From assembly GCA_013177825.1 (NCBI GenBank), contig JABLXX010000001.1:144936-208935 (forward strand): 64,000 nucleotides of DNA, in the 5' to 3' direction. Origin of the DNA: Syntrophaceae bacterium. Its GTDB lineage: Bacteria > Desulfobacterota > Syntrophia > Syntrophales > PHBD01. The notes under the pieces are model-generated. The model was not told the origin of the DNA. It saw nothing but the letters and a program-made list of their open reading frames with translations, and made no database searches. Made by a program: the position numbers and the translations under genes. This document shows, in pieces, positions 33,018 to 43,156 of this stretch (its first letter is position 1; the number at the start of each line of letters is the position of its first letter).

Positions 33018-34820
33018 CTAATCGATGCCCTCGCACGGTCCGTCGTTGAGAAAGTCGGAGACGGTCTTGAGGTACTCCCCGAGGAGCTGTTTGCTCACGA
33101 CGAAGATGTGGCCGATGTTCTTTTCGAAGGTCCGGTTCAGTCCCCCGCGTGTCATCTGGATGTTCCCCTCGGCGCGCATCCCCCACAACTGGCTGGCCAC
33201 GCAGGAGCCGGGAGGCGCGATGGGGTCCCTCGAACCCCGATAATCGAAGATCCGCACCTCGCCTCTGCGCAGGGCCTCCATATCGACGGGCCGTCCGTCG
33301 AGGTCCGGGTTCGTGGAAGGCATGCGATAGGTTCCCTTCACCAGCTCGTTGCCCATGAAAAACTGTTCAATCCACTGCCTGTGGGCCTTGGCGGGAAACT
33401 TTGTCCCGTGAGTGAGCCAGTAGAGGAAAGGCGCCGAATCTTCGATGGCGCGGGAATAGATGGCGCGGCCGTAGAAACCGGAGAGTACGGTGTAATGGAC
33501 TCCCGGCTGAATCTCGTTCATTCCGAAATCGATGACCTGGGGCGGGATGTTCACGCTCCCGAACAGCTCGTTCATCAGGTTGGGGTCATAGTTCTGGCGG
33601 ATAAAGGACCGCATCTTTTCATGCCCGCTGTCTTCGTCGTCGAACCGGACCGGCGACGCCATGAGGGCGATTTTGCAGATGTCCATCTTTTCGCCCCTCG
33701 CCATGCGCTCTTCTGCACGCCTGGCGAGATAGGGAAGCATCAGCGTCCCGCCCATACAGTATCCCATCATGTCGATCCGGCACTTCGGGTGTCGCTTGCC
33801 GATGATCTCCAGGTACCGGTCATGGACGGTTTTGTTGAAAAAGGCCAGTTCAAGATGCGTGTCATCGGGACCGCATTCCCCGTGATCGACCAGATAGACC
33901 GCATAGCCTTCCCGAAGCATGCCCTGGACGACCGACTTGCCGTCGGCCAGATCGAACAGCTCCGGCTTGTTGATCAGGGGAGTCGAGATGTAGAGCACCC
34001 TGCCGTTGGGCTTGATCCCTTTCGGCAGGAAATAGCGGCGGAGTCTAACGCTGTGAAGCCTGGATCCCTTGACGATTTCATAGTCGGAGCAGCCGATCCG
34101 GCCCTGCGTGGCCCGCTCCGAGTATTCCTTCGGGTCGAAGGCGTTGGTCCCGTGCAGGCATTCCAGGCGAAACCGGTTTTCCGCCAGGTATTCCTCAAAG
34201 GTCATGCCGTCCGTGCCGTCCGGCTTCTTTCTCATGTAGGGAAGGGATTCACCGTCCAGCGGCATCTCCGTGATAACGACCAGGAGGCACTTGAGCATTT
34301 CCTTCATGGCATGAAGCCGCGTCATGCCCAGAGAGTTGTAAGCGTTTTCCATCTGCCCGAATTCCTGGACATATTCCTTCAGCATGCGGTGACCTTCCGG
34401 GGTCGTGGCGACGGAGCGGGCCTTGGACCGGTCAAACTTTCCGTCCTTCATGAAATACCCGCAGAGGTCGTAGAGGGACCGGGCGTAGTTCTTGTAAATC
34501 CAGCCGTTCAGGTCCCGATAGATGTCCGGTTCCTTCCCGGAACGCGCGGTGATGCGGGCGTGGGTCTTGATCGGATCTGTGAAAAAGGGCTTGAATAGGG
34601 TGTTCTGAAAACTGGCGGCAATGGCAAGGGGACCGAACAACTGATAGTTTTGAGTGATCGTGTCGAGAAGCTGCTGGTACTGGAAAAGCATCCGGGTCTG
34701 CATTCCTCCTCCCATGCTCTTCCAGGGGATGGCCGTTTTCAGCCCCTCCCTGTTGTCCGCCGGCGTGATTCCCATCTGGATCAAGAGACTGGAGGGACTG
34801 ATTCTGGTTGCGTCCTTCAT
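33018..34820 (-). CDS. PhaC-like polyhydroxyalkanoate synthase or related alpha/beta hydrolase
   Basis: A 600-residue alpha/beta-hydrolase protein with the synthase-type nucleophile box GYCMGG (Cys355) rather than the serine of lipases. Other triad members are Asp532 in RGSRDPIAPPG and His571 in KNIGHIFVV. The N-terminal 250 residues, with an FQNTLFKPFF region, are longer than in class III PhaC. Class III synthases need a PhaE partner, which is not seen nearby. It may make storage polyester or act on another acyl-thioester. It is the first gene of a two-gene minus-strand operon with the CHAT protein. Confidence 0.8.
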   Translation of the reverse strand: MKDATRISPSSLLIQMGITPADNREGLKTAIPWKSMGGGMQTRMLFQYQQLLDTITQNYQLFGPLAIAASFQNTLFKPFFTDPIKTHARITARSGKEPDIYRDLNGWIYKNYARSLYDLCGYFMKDGKFDRSKARSVATTPEGHRMLKEYVQEFGQMENAYNSLGMTRLHAMKEMLKCLLVVITEMPLDGESLPYMRKKPDGTDGMTFEEYLAENRFRLECLHGTNAFDPKEYSERATQGRIGCSDYEIVKGSRLHSVRLRRYFLPKGIKPNGRVLYISTPLINKPELFDLADGKSVVQGMLREGYAVYLVDHGECGPDDTHLELAFFNKTVHDRYLEIIGKRHPKCRIDMMGYCMGGTLMLPYLARRAEERMARGEKMDICKIALMASPVRFDDEDSGHEKMRSFIRQNYDPNLMNELFGSVNIPPQVIDFGMNEIQPGVHYTVLSGFYGRAIYSRAIEDSAPFLYWLTHGTKFPAKAHRQWIEQFFMGNELVKGTYRMPSTNPDLDGRPVDMEALRRGEVRIFDYRGSRDPIAPPGSCVASQLWGMRAEGNIQMTRGGLNRTFEKNIGHIFVVSKQLLGEYLKTVSDFLNDGPCEGID

Positions 34821-35052
34821 GGTTGTCTTCTCCTTTTGGGATTATTCTGCGAGATGAACGTTGATTGAATTTGTCAGATTGATCAACAGGATGCAAGAAG
34901 GGAAAAGCATATGCAAGCCATAAATCGCCTCTCCGTCAAAAGGGCAGAACTCTCGCTCCACATGTGATATGGTATTCCTGTGTTTGTTCGGGTCTCTCCG
35001 ATCGTGATTCAATCCGTCGTATCCTTTAGGGCTTTGTCAGGTTGGAACGGCC

Positions 35053-36249
35053 ATGATTCAGATTTCAAGCTATCTTCATCGCGACATCCTCGACGGCGTC
35101 ATCCGACGCTGGATGTATGGAGATATGCGCCAAAATGATCGAGAAACCGTCGCAAGGCTCGTTCATTTCAACAATCTTTTTGTCTGCCGTTACCTCGGAA
35201 TCCTTGCCGAGAGCCTTTTCGGAGGTGCCCATGACGGCAAAACGACATTCCGGCGAATCGCCCGCAAGGGGGAGTTGAAGGATCTGCTGATCGAACATCC
35301 GCCCTACCGGAACGAGCGGATCGACGATCTCATCCGTCGATACGGAAGCAATCCGGGCCATTACTATCGGGAAACGCCCTTTCACGGGGTCCTGGTCTGC
35401 CGAACGGACGGGGAAGGGCGTCGTTATGCCGGATCCTACCGGATCAAGCGGGCCCGGCGCATTGCGGAAAAGGCGGCCCGTCGTGTCGTCGACCATGTAT
35501 TTGCGGCCATCCGGAAAAGCGCCGATACACTGGCAGAAGGTCGTGCGAGGCGCATCGGCATTCCCCGGCACGAGCTGATCACGTCGCCGGAAGAGATGAG
35601 CCAAGAGTTTCAGTGCGCCGAAGAGGGTTTCCTTGAGGACCTGCGCCGGAAACGCCCGCTGGAAATACAGCACGGGATCGCCATTAATGATATCGGAGGG
35701 ATAAAGATCGTATGGGAAGATCCTTCCCTGGACCGCCTGTACGAGATCCTCCAGCATGCGGGATGCACCATCGTGGAACAGGAAGAGCATCGGGGAATTT
35801 ACAATGCCGTGAATCTAACGGTTCGATATGGTCCGCCACGCGAGGCGATTCTTGCGTCCCCCGTACGCGGTCACATACTGTCTTACTTTCAGGAAAGAGG
35901 GTGGGATGCCGAGTCGGTAAACCGGGAATTCGCCGAGTTCGTCGGGTCGGGAGAGGAAAACGTTCTGCTGGAGATTATCGTCTCGACGTTCCAGGAAATG
36001 CTGGAAAGCGAAATCGGCCGTTGCATGCATGAAGACCGGATCATGGAACAGCGGGCGGCCCGTCCCTACAGGGGCCATCTGGCCCGAAACATCGGCTATC
36101 TTCTGGAATACCTGTTTACGCTGCCGGAAGCGCCTCTGGCCGTCACGCAGTCATTGCCGATCCGCTTGTGGGACCGCTACCTTCCCGATACGTTTTTTGA
36201 GATCATGAAGGATCTTTTCCGGATACCAACGTCCGGTCCTCTTGAATAG
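35053..36249 (+). CDS. Divergent RelA/SpoT-synthetase-like protein
   Basis: A 398-residue protein. Residues 205-330 fit the order of motifs in a RelA/SpoT nucleotidyltransferase domain: INDIGGIKIV (211-220, compare D-x-x-G-x-R-I-I), RGIYNAVNL (247-255, compare G-Y-x-x-x-H-L) and LEIIVSTFQEML (306-317, compare E-V-Q-I-R-T). The Glu is kept, but Gln and Arg of the last motif are replaced. The N-terminal 200 residues are basic and helical with a strong YRIKRARRIAEKAARRVV stretch; the C-terminal part is helical. No HD hydrolase domain is present. It may be an altered alarmone-type synthetase or a binding protein that has lost activity. The family call is an inference from motif order. Confidence 0.5.
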   Translation: MIQISSYLHRDILDGVIRRWMYGDMRQNDRETVARLVHFNNLFVCRYLGILAESLFGGAHDGKTTFRRIARKGELKDLLIEHPPYRNERIDDLIRRYGSNPGHYYRETPFHGVLVCRTDGEGRRYAGSYRIKRARRIAEKAARRVVDHVFAAIRKSADTLAEGRARRIGIPRHELITSPEEMSQEFQCAEEGFLEDLRRKRPLEIQHGIAINDIGGIKIVWEDPSLDRLYEILQHAGCTIVEQEEHRGIYNAVNLTVRYGPPREAILASPVRGHILSYFQERGWDAESVNREFAEFVGSGEENVLLEIIVSTFQEMLESEIGRCMHEDRIMEQRAARPYRGHLARNIGYLLEYLFTLPEAPLAVTQSLPIRLWDRYLPDTFFEIMKDLFRIPTSGPLE

Positions 36250-36303
36250 CAGGCAAAGATCCCTTCATGATCCGTTATATGATTCCAGAATCAGGAGGCA
36301 TTC

Positions 36304-36732
36304 ATGTCGCAGGTCAAGAAGGGCAGTCGGGTTAAAATCTTCTACACGGGCAGGCTCAAGGACGGCGGGATTTTCGAGACCAACGTGGGCGGTCCGCCGC
36401 TGGAATTCTCCGTCGGAAAGGGGAAGGTCATCAGGGGGTTCGAAAACGGCGTCATCGGCATGAAGACGGGTGAAACCAGGACCGTCACCATCAAGCCCGC
36501 CGACGGTTACGGTCCGAAGGATCCGTCCCTGGTCTGGACCTTGACGGCTGCGGAGCTTCCCGCCGGGACGGTCCCGGAGCCCGGGATGGAGGTTGCCTTC
36601 ACGAGGACCGGCGGCGTCGAGGTGGACGGCCGCATCGTAAAAGTGGACGGCGATCAGGTGACCATCGATGGAAACCACCCCCTCGCCGGCCGTAATCTCA
36701 CCTTCGAGATCAAGGTCGTGGACGTCGGATAG
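36304..36732 (+). CDS. FKBP-type peptidyl-prolyl isomerase, SlyD-like
   Basis: A 142-residue protein with the split FKBP domain and inserted flap of SlyD-like isomerases: VKIFYTGRLKDGGIF at the start, then PPLEFSVGKGKVIRGFENGV (about 31-50), an IF-domain insert (about 70-125) and the closing strand FEIKVVDV. The His-rich metal-binding tail of E. coli SlyD is missing. It would assist folding in the cytoplasm. The gene follows the RelA-like gene by 54 bp on the same strand. Confidence 0.9.
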   Translation: MSQVKKGSRVKIFYTGRLKDGGIFETNVGGPPLEFSVGKGKVIRGFENGVIGMKTGETRTVTIKPADGYGPKDPSLVWTLTAAELPAGTVPEPGMEVAFTRTGGVEVDGRIVKVDGDQVTIDGNHPLAGRNLTFEIKVVDVG

Positions 36733-36772
36733 GGGTTCCGGCAGGGAAGGGCGGAGAGATGGTCGCCGTCAT

Positions 36773-38596
36773 TCACGGCTCCCGCTCATCCGGTATTTCC
36801 TTCTCTCCCATCTTCCTGACGATCAGGTCCACGTATTGCCGCCATCCGCTGCTGAGGCTGATCAGGGGATCCGGCTTCCATCGGTTCCTCGGACGGGCGA
36901 TGATGGAGGCGAGAAACGCGCATTCCTCATCCGTCAGTTCGGAAGGATGCTTCTGGAAATAATGCCTGGCCGCAGGACCCAGGCCGTAAATCCCGTCACC
37001 CCATTCGATGATGTTCAGGTAGATTTCCAGGATGCGCCGTTTGGCCAGCTCCTGTTCGAGGGCGATCGTGATGAACAGTTCTTCGAACTTTCTGCTCAGC
37101 GTCCTCTCCTTGGGGAGATACAGATTCTTTGCCAGCTGCATGGTGATCGTACTGGCGCCTCGGACGACCCGGCCGGCCCGGATGTTGTCCGCCGAGGCCT
37201 CCATGAACTGCTGGATGCTGAATCCCCTGTGACGGAAAAAACCGCCGTCTTCCGCCGTCATGACGGCTTTGATCATGGCTGGGGGGATCTGCCCGTACGG
37301 AACGAAATCGGGATTCTCCGCTCCCACCCATATGGCGACGGTTTCCCCCTGTTCCGTCCGGAAGCGGTGCAGGAATGGTCCTTTTACCGTGGAGATCCGA
37401 ATCCCCGTTCCCAGCGCAAGCACCCGGAGCCGCTCCGATTTGCCCGTAAACCGGTAGGCCGTTCGGTATGGCGGGGCTGTGGCGATCGTGGCATTGAAAC
37501 TTCCTTTCAGATATCCGGTTACCTTCAGGTCGGACAGATTCGGGCGAAACGATACAGGGACGGCGGCAACGGCCCGTTCGAATGAAAAATCGGGAAACGT
37601 CGCTTCCAACTGGATTGCCGGCCGCTTTCCTTTCACGGTAGCAACGGAAAAGTCCATGGTCTGTCCGTCCAGGGCCATCTTTCCCCGGGCCTCCTCCAGT
37701 CCGGCAGGGGTTCCGGATCCTTCCACATCCAGATGGACTTTCAGGCTTCCGTCCTGCCCCCTGCCGAATATGTGCCCTGCAGCGGCAAAGGAAAAACGTC
37801 CGGAAGAGACTTCCCGGATCGTGGCTTTCCCATCCAGGAAGAGACGGTCAAACGGCAGGACCGGGGATGTGAACAGCAGCAAGGGCTCCAGAGAAACGGA
37901 ATCCGCTTCGACCTCCACCCGCCGCTCCGGTTCCCTGCGGAAGTCGATCTTCAGCTTTTCCTGATCGCCCTGAAGACGGACGGAGGCGGTCCTGTTGATG
38001 GGATCAAAGCGGGCATCGAGTCGGTCGTACTGCCTCTCCATTGAGCCCCTGGGGGTCGAGAGGTCGACGCCGAGTTTTCTGACGCTGCAAAGAACGGGGG
38101 AGGGTGGAGAGGAGGATTTCCCCCCGGCCGATTCGTCATTCCGTGAAGAGAAGGGCGGCAGGGGAACGAGCCATTCGCCCGTAATGGAACGCTCCAGACG
38201 GACGTTCAATCCTGCGGCGTCGATGGACTTCAGGATCCGGACACTCACGGATCGGTTCCACAGAAGATCCATCAGCCTTATGCGAAAAGTCGCCTCTTCC
38301 GCGTCCAGAAGTGATTTCTCCAGAGTGGCGATCCTGAGTCGCGTTGCCCGGACGCCGTCGGGAAAGGCATAATCGAGATTGTCCATCTCAACCTGGAGTC
38401 CGTAGTGGAGGCTAGCGTATTCCGAGATACGCGGTTTCCAGAGCTTGATCTGACGCTGGGCTATCCCGAACGCCGAAACAAGGGCAAGCAGAATAAGAAA
38501 GAGGCCAAGGGCGAAGATGATCCGGCTTCGTGTCGATGTCATGATCATGATTCCGTGTTTGCTTACGTTAAAACCAATGCCCGAAAAGGCATTCAC
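36773..38596 (-). CDS. GT51 peptidoglycan transglycosylase with an AsmA-like N-terminal domain
   Basis: A 607-residue protein. An N-terminal membrane anchor (about 25-47) is followed by a long beta-rich region (about 60-400) that looks like an AsmA/DUF748-type domain. The C-terminal GT51 domain has the catalytic EDGGFFRHRG at about 449-458 and GASTITMQLAKNLY near 481, plus RKFEELFITIALEQELAK and IIEWGDGIYGLGPAARHYF. No transpeptidase domain follows, so it is a monofunctional glycosyltransferase of the MtgA type with an unusually large periplasmic region. Start is uncertain: ATG codons at 38596 and 17 and 19 residues later all fit. Confidence 0.85.
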   Translation of the reverse strand: MNAFSGIGFNVSKHGIMIMTSTRSRIIFALGLFLILLALVSAFGIAQRQIKLWKPRISEYASLHYGLQVEMDNLDYAFPDGVRATRLRIATLEKSLLDAEEATFRIRLMDLLWNRSVSVRILKSIDAAGLNVRLERSITGEWLVPLPPFSSRNDESAGGKSSSPPSPVLCSVRKLGVDLSTPRGSMERQYDRLDARFDPINRTASVRLQGDQEKLKIDFRREPERRVEVEADSVSLEPLLLFTSPVLPFDRLFLDGKATIREVSSGRFSFAAAGHIFGRGQDGSLKVHLDVEGSGTPAGLEEARGKMALDGQTMDFSVATVKGKRPAIQLEATFPDFSFERAVAAVPVSFRPNLSDLKVTGYLKGSFNATIATAPPYRTAYRFTGKSERLRVLALGTGIRISTVKGPFLHRFRTEQGETVAIWVGAENPDFVPYGQIPPAMIKAVMTAEDGGFFRHRGFSIQQFMEASADNIRAGRVVRGASTITMQLAKNLYLPKERTLSRKFEELFITIALEQELAKRRILEIYLNIIEWGDGIYGLGPAARHYFQKHPSELTDEECAFLASIIARPRNRWKPDPLISLSSGWRQYVDLIVRKMGEKEIPDEREP

Positions 38597-38720
38597 CTAT
38601 GACACAAGTTCGCATCGATTTCCATCAGGGTCTGCGAAGCGGTGGACGATAGCAGACAGACTTCTGTCAAAGAAGGACAACAAAAAACGTCCGACGGAAC
38701 AGCAGAATGATTTCCATGTT

Positions 38721-38749
38721 TTGTTTTACAACGGTTTCGGCTATATAAT
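38721..38749 (+). promoter_or_regulatory. Sigma-70-type promoter for the cyclic-nucleotide-binding gene
   Basis: TTGTTT (38721-38726) and a perfect TATAAT (38744-38749) are spaced by 17 bp, 57 bp upstream of the start codon at 38806. Confidence 0.65.
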
Positions 38750-38805
38750 CGCGCATTCGATTTGCCAACCGGGGAATCTCACCGCTCGGAAAAAGGAGGA
38801 AACCA

Positions 38806-39183
38806 ATGTTTCAGATCGCCACATACGAGAACTATCCGGATGGAACCGTGATATTCACCGAGGGATCCCATGGGGACTGGATCTATGTCGTCGATGAAGG
38901 CAGCGTCGAAATCTTCAGGACTGTGAACGGCAAGGAAATTGTTGTCGCCCTGATGAAGGAAGGTGAGATCTTCGGTGAAGTGGCCTATATAACAAAAGGA
39001 GAGCGGACCGCGTCCGCGAGGACGGTCGGAGACACCGTCGTGGGGATTATCGACCGTAATTTTTTTGACCAGGAATACAACCAGTTGTCCGATAACTTCC
39101 GGATGGTTCTCAAGACCATGGCAAGCCGTCTCCGGGCTGCCACCGACAGCCTCGTGAAATATCAGGCCGGAGGCGATTCATAG
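38806..39183 (+). CDS. Cyclic-nucleotide-binding domain protein
   Basis: A 125-residue stand-alone cNMP-binding domain: FTEGSHGDWIYVVDEGSVEI (about 18-37), then GEIFGEVAYITKGERTASAR (about 53-72), which is the phosphate-binding cassette (G-E-x-x-G-E-x-A and R-x-A). No HTH is attached, unlike Crp. It would bind cAMP, c-di-AMP-like or other cyclic nucleotides and probably act by protein contact. Strong ribosome site AAAGGAGG and its own promoter upstream. It ends 10 bp from the convergent hybrid kinase. Confidence 0.88.
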   Translation: MFQIATYENYPDGTVIFTEGSHGDWIYVVDEGSVEIFRTVNGKEIVVALMKEGEIFGEVAYITKGERTASARTVGDTVVGIIDRNFFDQEYNQLSDNFRMVLKTMASRLRAATDSLVKYQAGGDS

Positions 39184-39193
39184 CCGGGGAACG

Positions 39194-42100
39194 TCAGGGA
39201 GACTCCCGGACGTCGGAGCGGATCACGTCGGCGATGGTCCTTGACAGTTCATTCATGTTGTAGGGTTTCTGGATGAACGCCCTGCAGCCGCGATCCATGA
39301 TCTCCCCAGCCAGTCCGTTCAGGCTATAGCCGCTGGCCAGAACGATCCGGACCGAAGGGTCGATTGCCACGAGGGCATCGATGGCTTCGCTTCCGCTGAT
39401 TCCGGGCATGATCATGTCCATCAGGATCAAATCGATTGTCTGACCCTTCCGGCGGTATGCGTCAATCGCCTCCTGTCCGTTTTGAGCGGTTATGACGGTA
39501 TATCCCAGAAATTCGAGCATTTCACACGTTGTTTCCAAAACCTGTTCTTCGTCCTCGACAAGAAGGACCACTCCCGAGCCTTTGACCATATCCGTCCTCT
39601 CCGTTTCCCGTTCCGCAGTGTTTCCAGCATCCGCTGTGGGGAGGTAAATATTGAATTTGGTTCCATGCCCCGGTTCGCTGTAGACGGTGATATATCCCTT
39701 GTGACCTTTGACAATGCCATAAACCGTCGCCAGCCCGAGGCCCGTTCCCCGTCCCATCTGCTTCGTCGTAAAAAAAGGTTCGAAGATCCGTTGCCGCGTT
39801 CTTTCGTCCATTCCCGTCCCCGTATCCTGAACTGTGATTCTTGCATAAGGCCCCGGGGCCACTTCGTATGGTGCTATTTCTGAGGTATTCAGATAAATCC
39901 TCTTTGTTTCAAGGTAGATATTGCCTCCGGCCGGCATTGCCTGCCATGCGTTCACAAGCAGGTTCATCAGCATCTGCTCCATCTGGCTCCGGTCGGCCCG
40001 GACGATCATCGGGTCTTTCCCCAGGTCGAGATCGATCGTGATTTCCCTCTTCGTCTTGGCAAACATTTCCGCCGTCCGTGCAAGCACGACATTGATGTTC
40101 AGGGGCTTCACCTCATATTTGCCGCCCCGGGCAAAGCCCAGAAGCTGCTTTGTCAGGTCGGCCCCGCTCAGGATCTGTTCCTCGATGCTTTTCAAGCGTT
40201 CGTAATGAGGATGTCCGGCGGTCATCTTCATCAGCATCATCGAGACGTGCCCCTGGATTCCCATGAGAATGTTGTTGAAATTATGTGCCATTCCTCCAGC
40301 CAGGGTCCCGACCGCCTCCAGTTTCTGGGCCTGGGTGAGCTGGGACTCCAGGCGCTTGCGCTCCGTCAGGTCGATGACGATCCCTCGCAGGCCGATGGTC
40401 TTTCCATCTCTCTGGACGGGAGTTGAATAGATGACAACGGGAAATTCTTCCCCGTCTTTGCGGATTGCCAGGTACTCCCTCCCCGATTCCATCTCCTGGC
40501 CCATCACCCTGACCATGTTCAGGGTCGCCTTTTCCCTGTCACGGGGGGCAACGGTGTCGGCAGCATTGATGCCCTGCTGGAATTCCTCCCGGGTATAGCC
40601 GTAGAGTTCGAGAGCAAAACGGTTTACGTAGGTGAAACGACCCTGGACATCCGTTTCAAAGACAGCCTGGGGAAGCAGTTCCGCCAGGTCCCGGAAGCGC
40701 TTTTCGCTGATGCGGACTGCCTCCTCTGCCTTTTTCCGGTCCGTGATGTCGCGGGTCACACTCAGGATGTGGGCGACGCCATCGATGTCGATGATGGATG
40801 CGGACATTAGCCCGATATCGATGGAACCGTTTTTCTTCCGGAAAGGGGCCTCCAGGTTTTGCACCTCGCTGTGTTCGATCATGGTCTTGACCAGCCGATC
40901 CCGGTCTTCCAGATTGACCCAGAGATCGATTTCCGACGAGGTCTTGCCGATCACGTCTTCCTCCGTGTATCCGGTTGCCTTCGTGAATCCATCATTGATC
41001 GACACGAACATGCCGTCGGACAGGCGGTTGATGTTGACTGCATCGGGACTTGTGTGAAATGCCTTCCGGAACGTTTCTTCGCTTTTTCTCAGGGCCGCTT
41101 CGGCTTTTTTCAATTCGGTGACGTCCCGGATGATGCCCTCCGTTCCAAGCGTATTTCCCTTGTCGTCCCGGTAAAAATGGACGCTCAGGGATGCCATGAA
41201 CACACGGCCGTCCCTTCTTTTCATGGCACCGACATAATCCTTCACACTTCCGTGCTTTACAACCTCCGCAAGGAGCCTGGGTCGTTCCCCGGGGTCCTCC
41301 CAGAGGCTCTGCACATCCGTGCCGAGAATGTCTTCCACCCGCTCGTATCCGAACATCGCCGCTCCGGAAGGACTCGTTAAAACCAGCAGGCCTTCCCGAT
41401 TGGTCCTGTAGTAAACTTCCTGGATATTCTCGATCACGCTGCGATACATCGCCTCGCTCTTCCGGAGGGCATCTTCGGCCGTTTTCCTCTCCGTGATGTC
41501 AAGGCCATAACTGCAAACATATTCATCCTCTCCAACCTGCAGGTAAGAGGATTTGAACTCTTTTATCGTCGTGTGGCCGTCCCGGGCGACATGAACCGTC
41601 TCAAATGGCGGGAGGTCTGCCGTTTTCAGGTCTTCGAAGCGGCTGAGAAATTCCGAACCGTACAAAGGATCGAAATCCCGGATGTTCAGTGAGGCCAATT
41701 CATCAACCGAATAGCCCAGGTTGGCCGCAGCGGACCGATTCGCATAAGCAAGGCTGCCGTCACGGCGAACCAGATAAATTTCGTTTCCGGCATGCTCCAC
41801 CATGAACCGATACCGGCTGATCGTTTCGTCCGCCGTCTTTCGAGCAGTGATGTCCTGAACATGGCCTTCAAATTGTTCAATCCGCCCGTCGTCGTTGCGC
41901 ACGGTTCTGGCATTCACGGAAACCCAGATCTCGGATCCGTCCTTTCGACGGGCCTTGTATTCGTAATCACGAACATATTCGTGTTCGTTCATGATCTCCA
42001 GGTAACGCTTCCGGTCTTCCGGTTTGACATAGTACTGGGAGGACAGGTCGTCTATGGACGACAGGAGCTCCTCGGGGCTGGAATATCCGAGCATCCTGGC

Positions 42101-42319
42101 GAATGCCGGGTTGACACGCAGAAATCTACCTTCGGGAATGCTCTGGAAGAAGCCTTCCACGGAATGATCGAAGAATGCCCGGTAGGGTTGTTCAAGATGG
42201 TGCGGGTCGAATGGAGCGTTTGTTCCTTCGGAAAGGGAGGCCTCAAGTCGATCTGCTTTTTTCTTCCATTCTTCCAGTTCCTGAATGAGCTGCCGCTTGG
42301 TTTTTCTCATGTCGTTCAT
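39194..42319 (-). CDS. Multi-PAS hybrid sensor histidine kinase with receiver domain
   Basis: A 1041-residue cytoplasmic kinase. Five PAS/PAC units fill about residues 45-655 (the first [20 protein letters not shown]; others with [33 protein letters not shown] and [20 protein letters not shown]). The histidine box is [20 protein letters not shown] (about 670). ATPase motifs are [18 protein letters not shown] and [17 protein letters not shown]-terminal receiver carries the acceptor Asp in [10 protein letters not shown]. There is no membrane segment, so it senses internal signals. It could phosphorylate the HD-GYP proteins at 25-29 kb, which have receivers but no nearby kinase; that is inference. 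Confidence 0.93.
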   Translation of the reverse strand: MNDMRKTKRQLIQELEEWKKKADRLEASLSEGTNAPFDPHHLEQPYRAFFDHSVEGFFQSIPEGRFLRVNPAFARMLGYSSPEELLSSIDDLSSQYYVKPEDRKRYLEIMNEHEYVRDYEYKARRKDGSEIWVSVNARTVRNDDGRIEQFEGHVQDITARKTADETISRYRFMVEHAGNEIYLVRRDGSLAYANRSAAANLGYSVDELASLNIRDFDPLYGSEFLSRFEDLKTADLPPFETVHVARDGHTTIKEFKSSYLQVGEDEYVCSYGLDITERKTAEDALRKSEAMYRSVIENIQEVYYRTNREGLLVLTSPSGAAMFGYERVEDILGTDVQSLWEDPGERPRLLAEVVKHGSVKDYVGAMKRRDGRVFMASLSVHFYRDDKGNTLGTEGIIRDVTELKKAEAALRKSEETFRKAFHTSPDAVNINRLSDGMFVSINDGFTKATGYTEEDVIGKTSSEIDLWVNLEDRDRLVKTMIEHSEVQNLEAPFRKKNGSIDIGLMSASIIDIDGVAHILSVTRDITDRKKAEEAVRISEKRFRDLAELLPQAVFETDVQGRFTYVNRFALELYGYTREEFQQGINAADTVAPRDREKATLNMVRVMGQEMESGREYLAIRKDGEEFPVVIYSTPVQRDGKTIGLRGIVIDLTERKRLESQLTQAQKLEAVGTLAGGMAHNFNNILMGIQGHVSMMLMKMTAGHPHYERLKSIEEQILSGADLTKQLLGFARGGKYEVKPLNINVVLARTAEMFAKTKREITIDLDLGKDPMIVRADRSQMEQMLMNLLVNAWQAMPAGGNIYLETKRIYLNTSEIAPYEVAPGPYARITVQDTGTGMDERTRQRIFEPFFTTKQMGRGTGLGLATVYGIVKGHKGYITVYSEPGHGTKFNIYLPTADAGNTAERETERTDMVKGSGVVLLVEDEEQVLETTCEMLEFLGYTVITAQNGQEAIDAYRRKGQTIDLILMDMIMPGISGSEAIDALVAIDPSVRIVLASGYSLNGLAGEIMDRGCRAFIQKPYNMNELSRTIADVIRSDVRESP

Positions 42320-42565
42320 CCGACTCCTCCGGAATCTTTCATGCTTTCCGATTCCTTATTTAACGGCGGGTGAACATGACCATACTTCTTCATCGAAACG
42401 CAGCATGACGGATCTGAAAAAAAACGAGCAATGTCGGAAGATCTTTTCACAACCTCTCACATAAAATCCAGAGATTATGTTCGGAAAACGGCTAATTCGC
42501 GGAGGCTGAACGATGCGGCGGGAGATTCCGCTGGCACAAGATATACGAACATCCCAATTCCGGCG

Positions 42566-43156
42566 TTATTCAGACTGGCTGCTTCCAGCGATGAACGGGT
42601 CCACGGATGCCATGACGATCAATTCGTCCGCGGCCGGATATGTCTCCGTGAATGATTCCCCGGATCCTGTCGATTCAACTTCAGATTCTCCATTTTCAGC
42701 GGTTCCGGACGCGGCCTGCAAGTCATCCGTAGACGCATCCGTTGAGGCGATTGAATCGACAGGACTCTCTTCTGTTCCGGACGACGAAGAGGGCACGGTG
42801 TAACCTCGACGCTCCAGATTTGCCAGAATGTGTTCAGCCGCATTCCGCAAGCCCCTGACATCCGGCCTCTGATCACTGCGTGCGGCAAGTTTTTCCAGGA
42901 CGGCATAGAGTCCCGCTTCCCTGCTTTTTTCGCTGACGGCCGAACGATCGGTATCCGAGGTATTCGATGCGGGCTTCGCTTCCTCACTTGTTGAAACGGT
43001 ATCCCCGACCGACACGATGCAGGCAAAATCTTCCGCCTCTCTGGACCAGGATGCCGTTTCTCCCTTCTGAACGCGTTCGTCGCATCGTGTGTGATTTTTT
43101 CTTCCCAATGAATACACCATTGAGTTTGTTGACGTATCAATGGAACTGAATGACAT
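42566..43156 (-). CDS. Serine-rich acidic hypothetical protein
   Basis: A 196-residue protein starting at an ATG after CAGGAGGTAAG on the minus strand. The C-terminal 80 residues are low-complexity (Ser, Glu, Asp, Thr: SSSSGTEESPVDSIASTDAS). The middle contains a helical patch (REAGLYAVLEKLAARSDQRP, AAEHILANLERRGY). No signal peptide. It may be a disordered or surface-associated protein; I recognise no family. Confidence 0.6.
   Translation of the reverse strand: MSFSSIDTSTNSMVYSLGRKNHTRCDERVQKGETASWSREAEDFACIVSVGDTVSTSEEAKPASNTSDTDRSAVSEKSREAGLYAVLEKLAARSDQRPDVRGLRNAAEHILANLERRGYTVPSSSSGTEESPVDSIASTDASTDDLQAASGTAENGESEVESTGSGESFTETYPAADELIVMASVDPFIAGSSQSE

Noticed and set aside
31463..34598. 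Long plus-strand open frames opposite the CHAT and PhaC-like genes
   Set aside because: The minus-strand proteins carry full catalytic motifs; the plus-strand frames do not resemble proteins.
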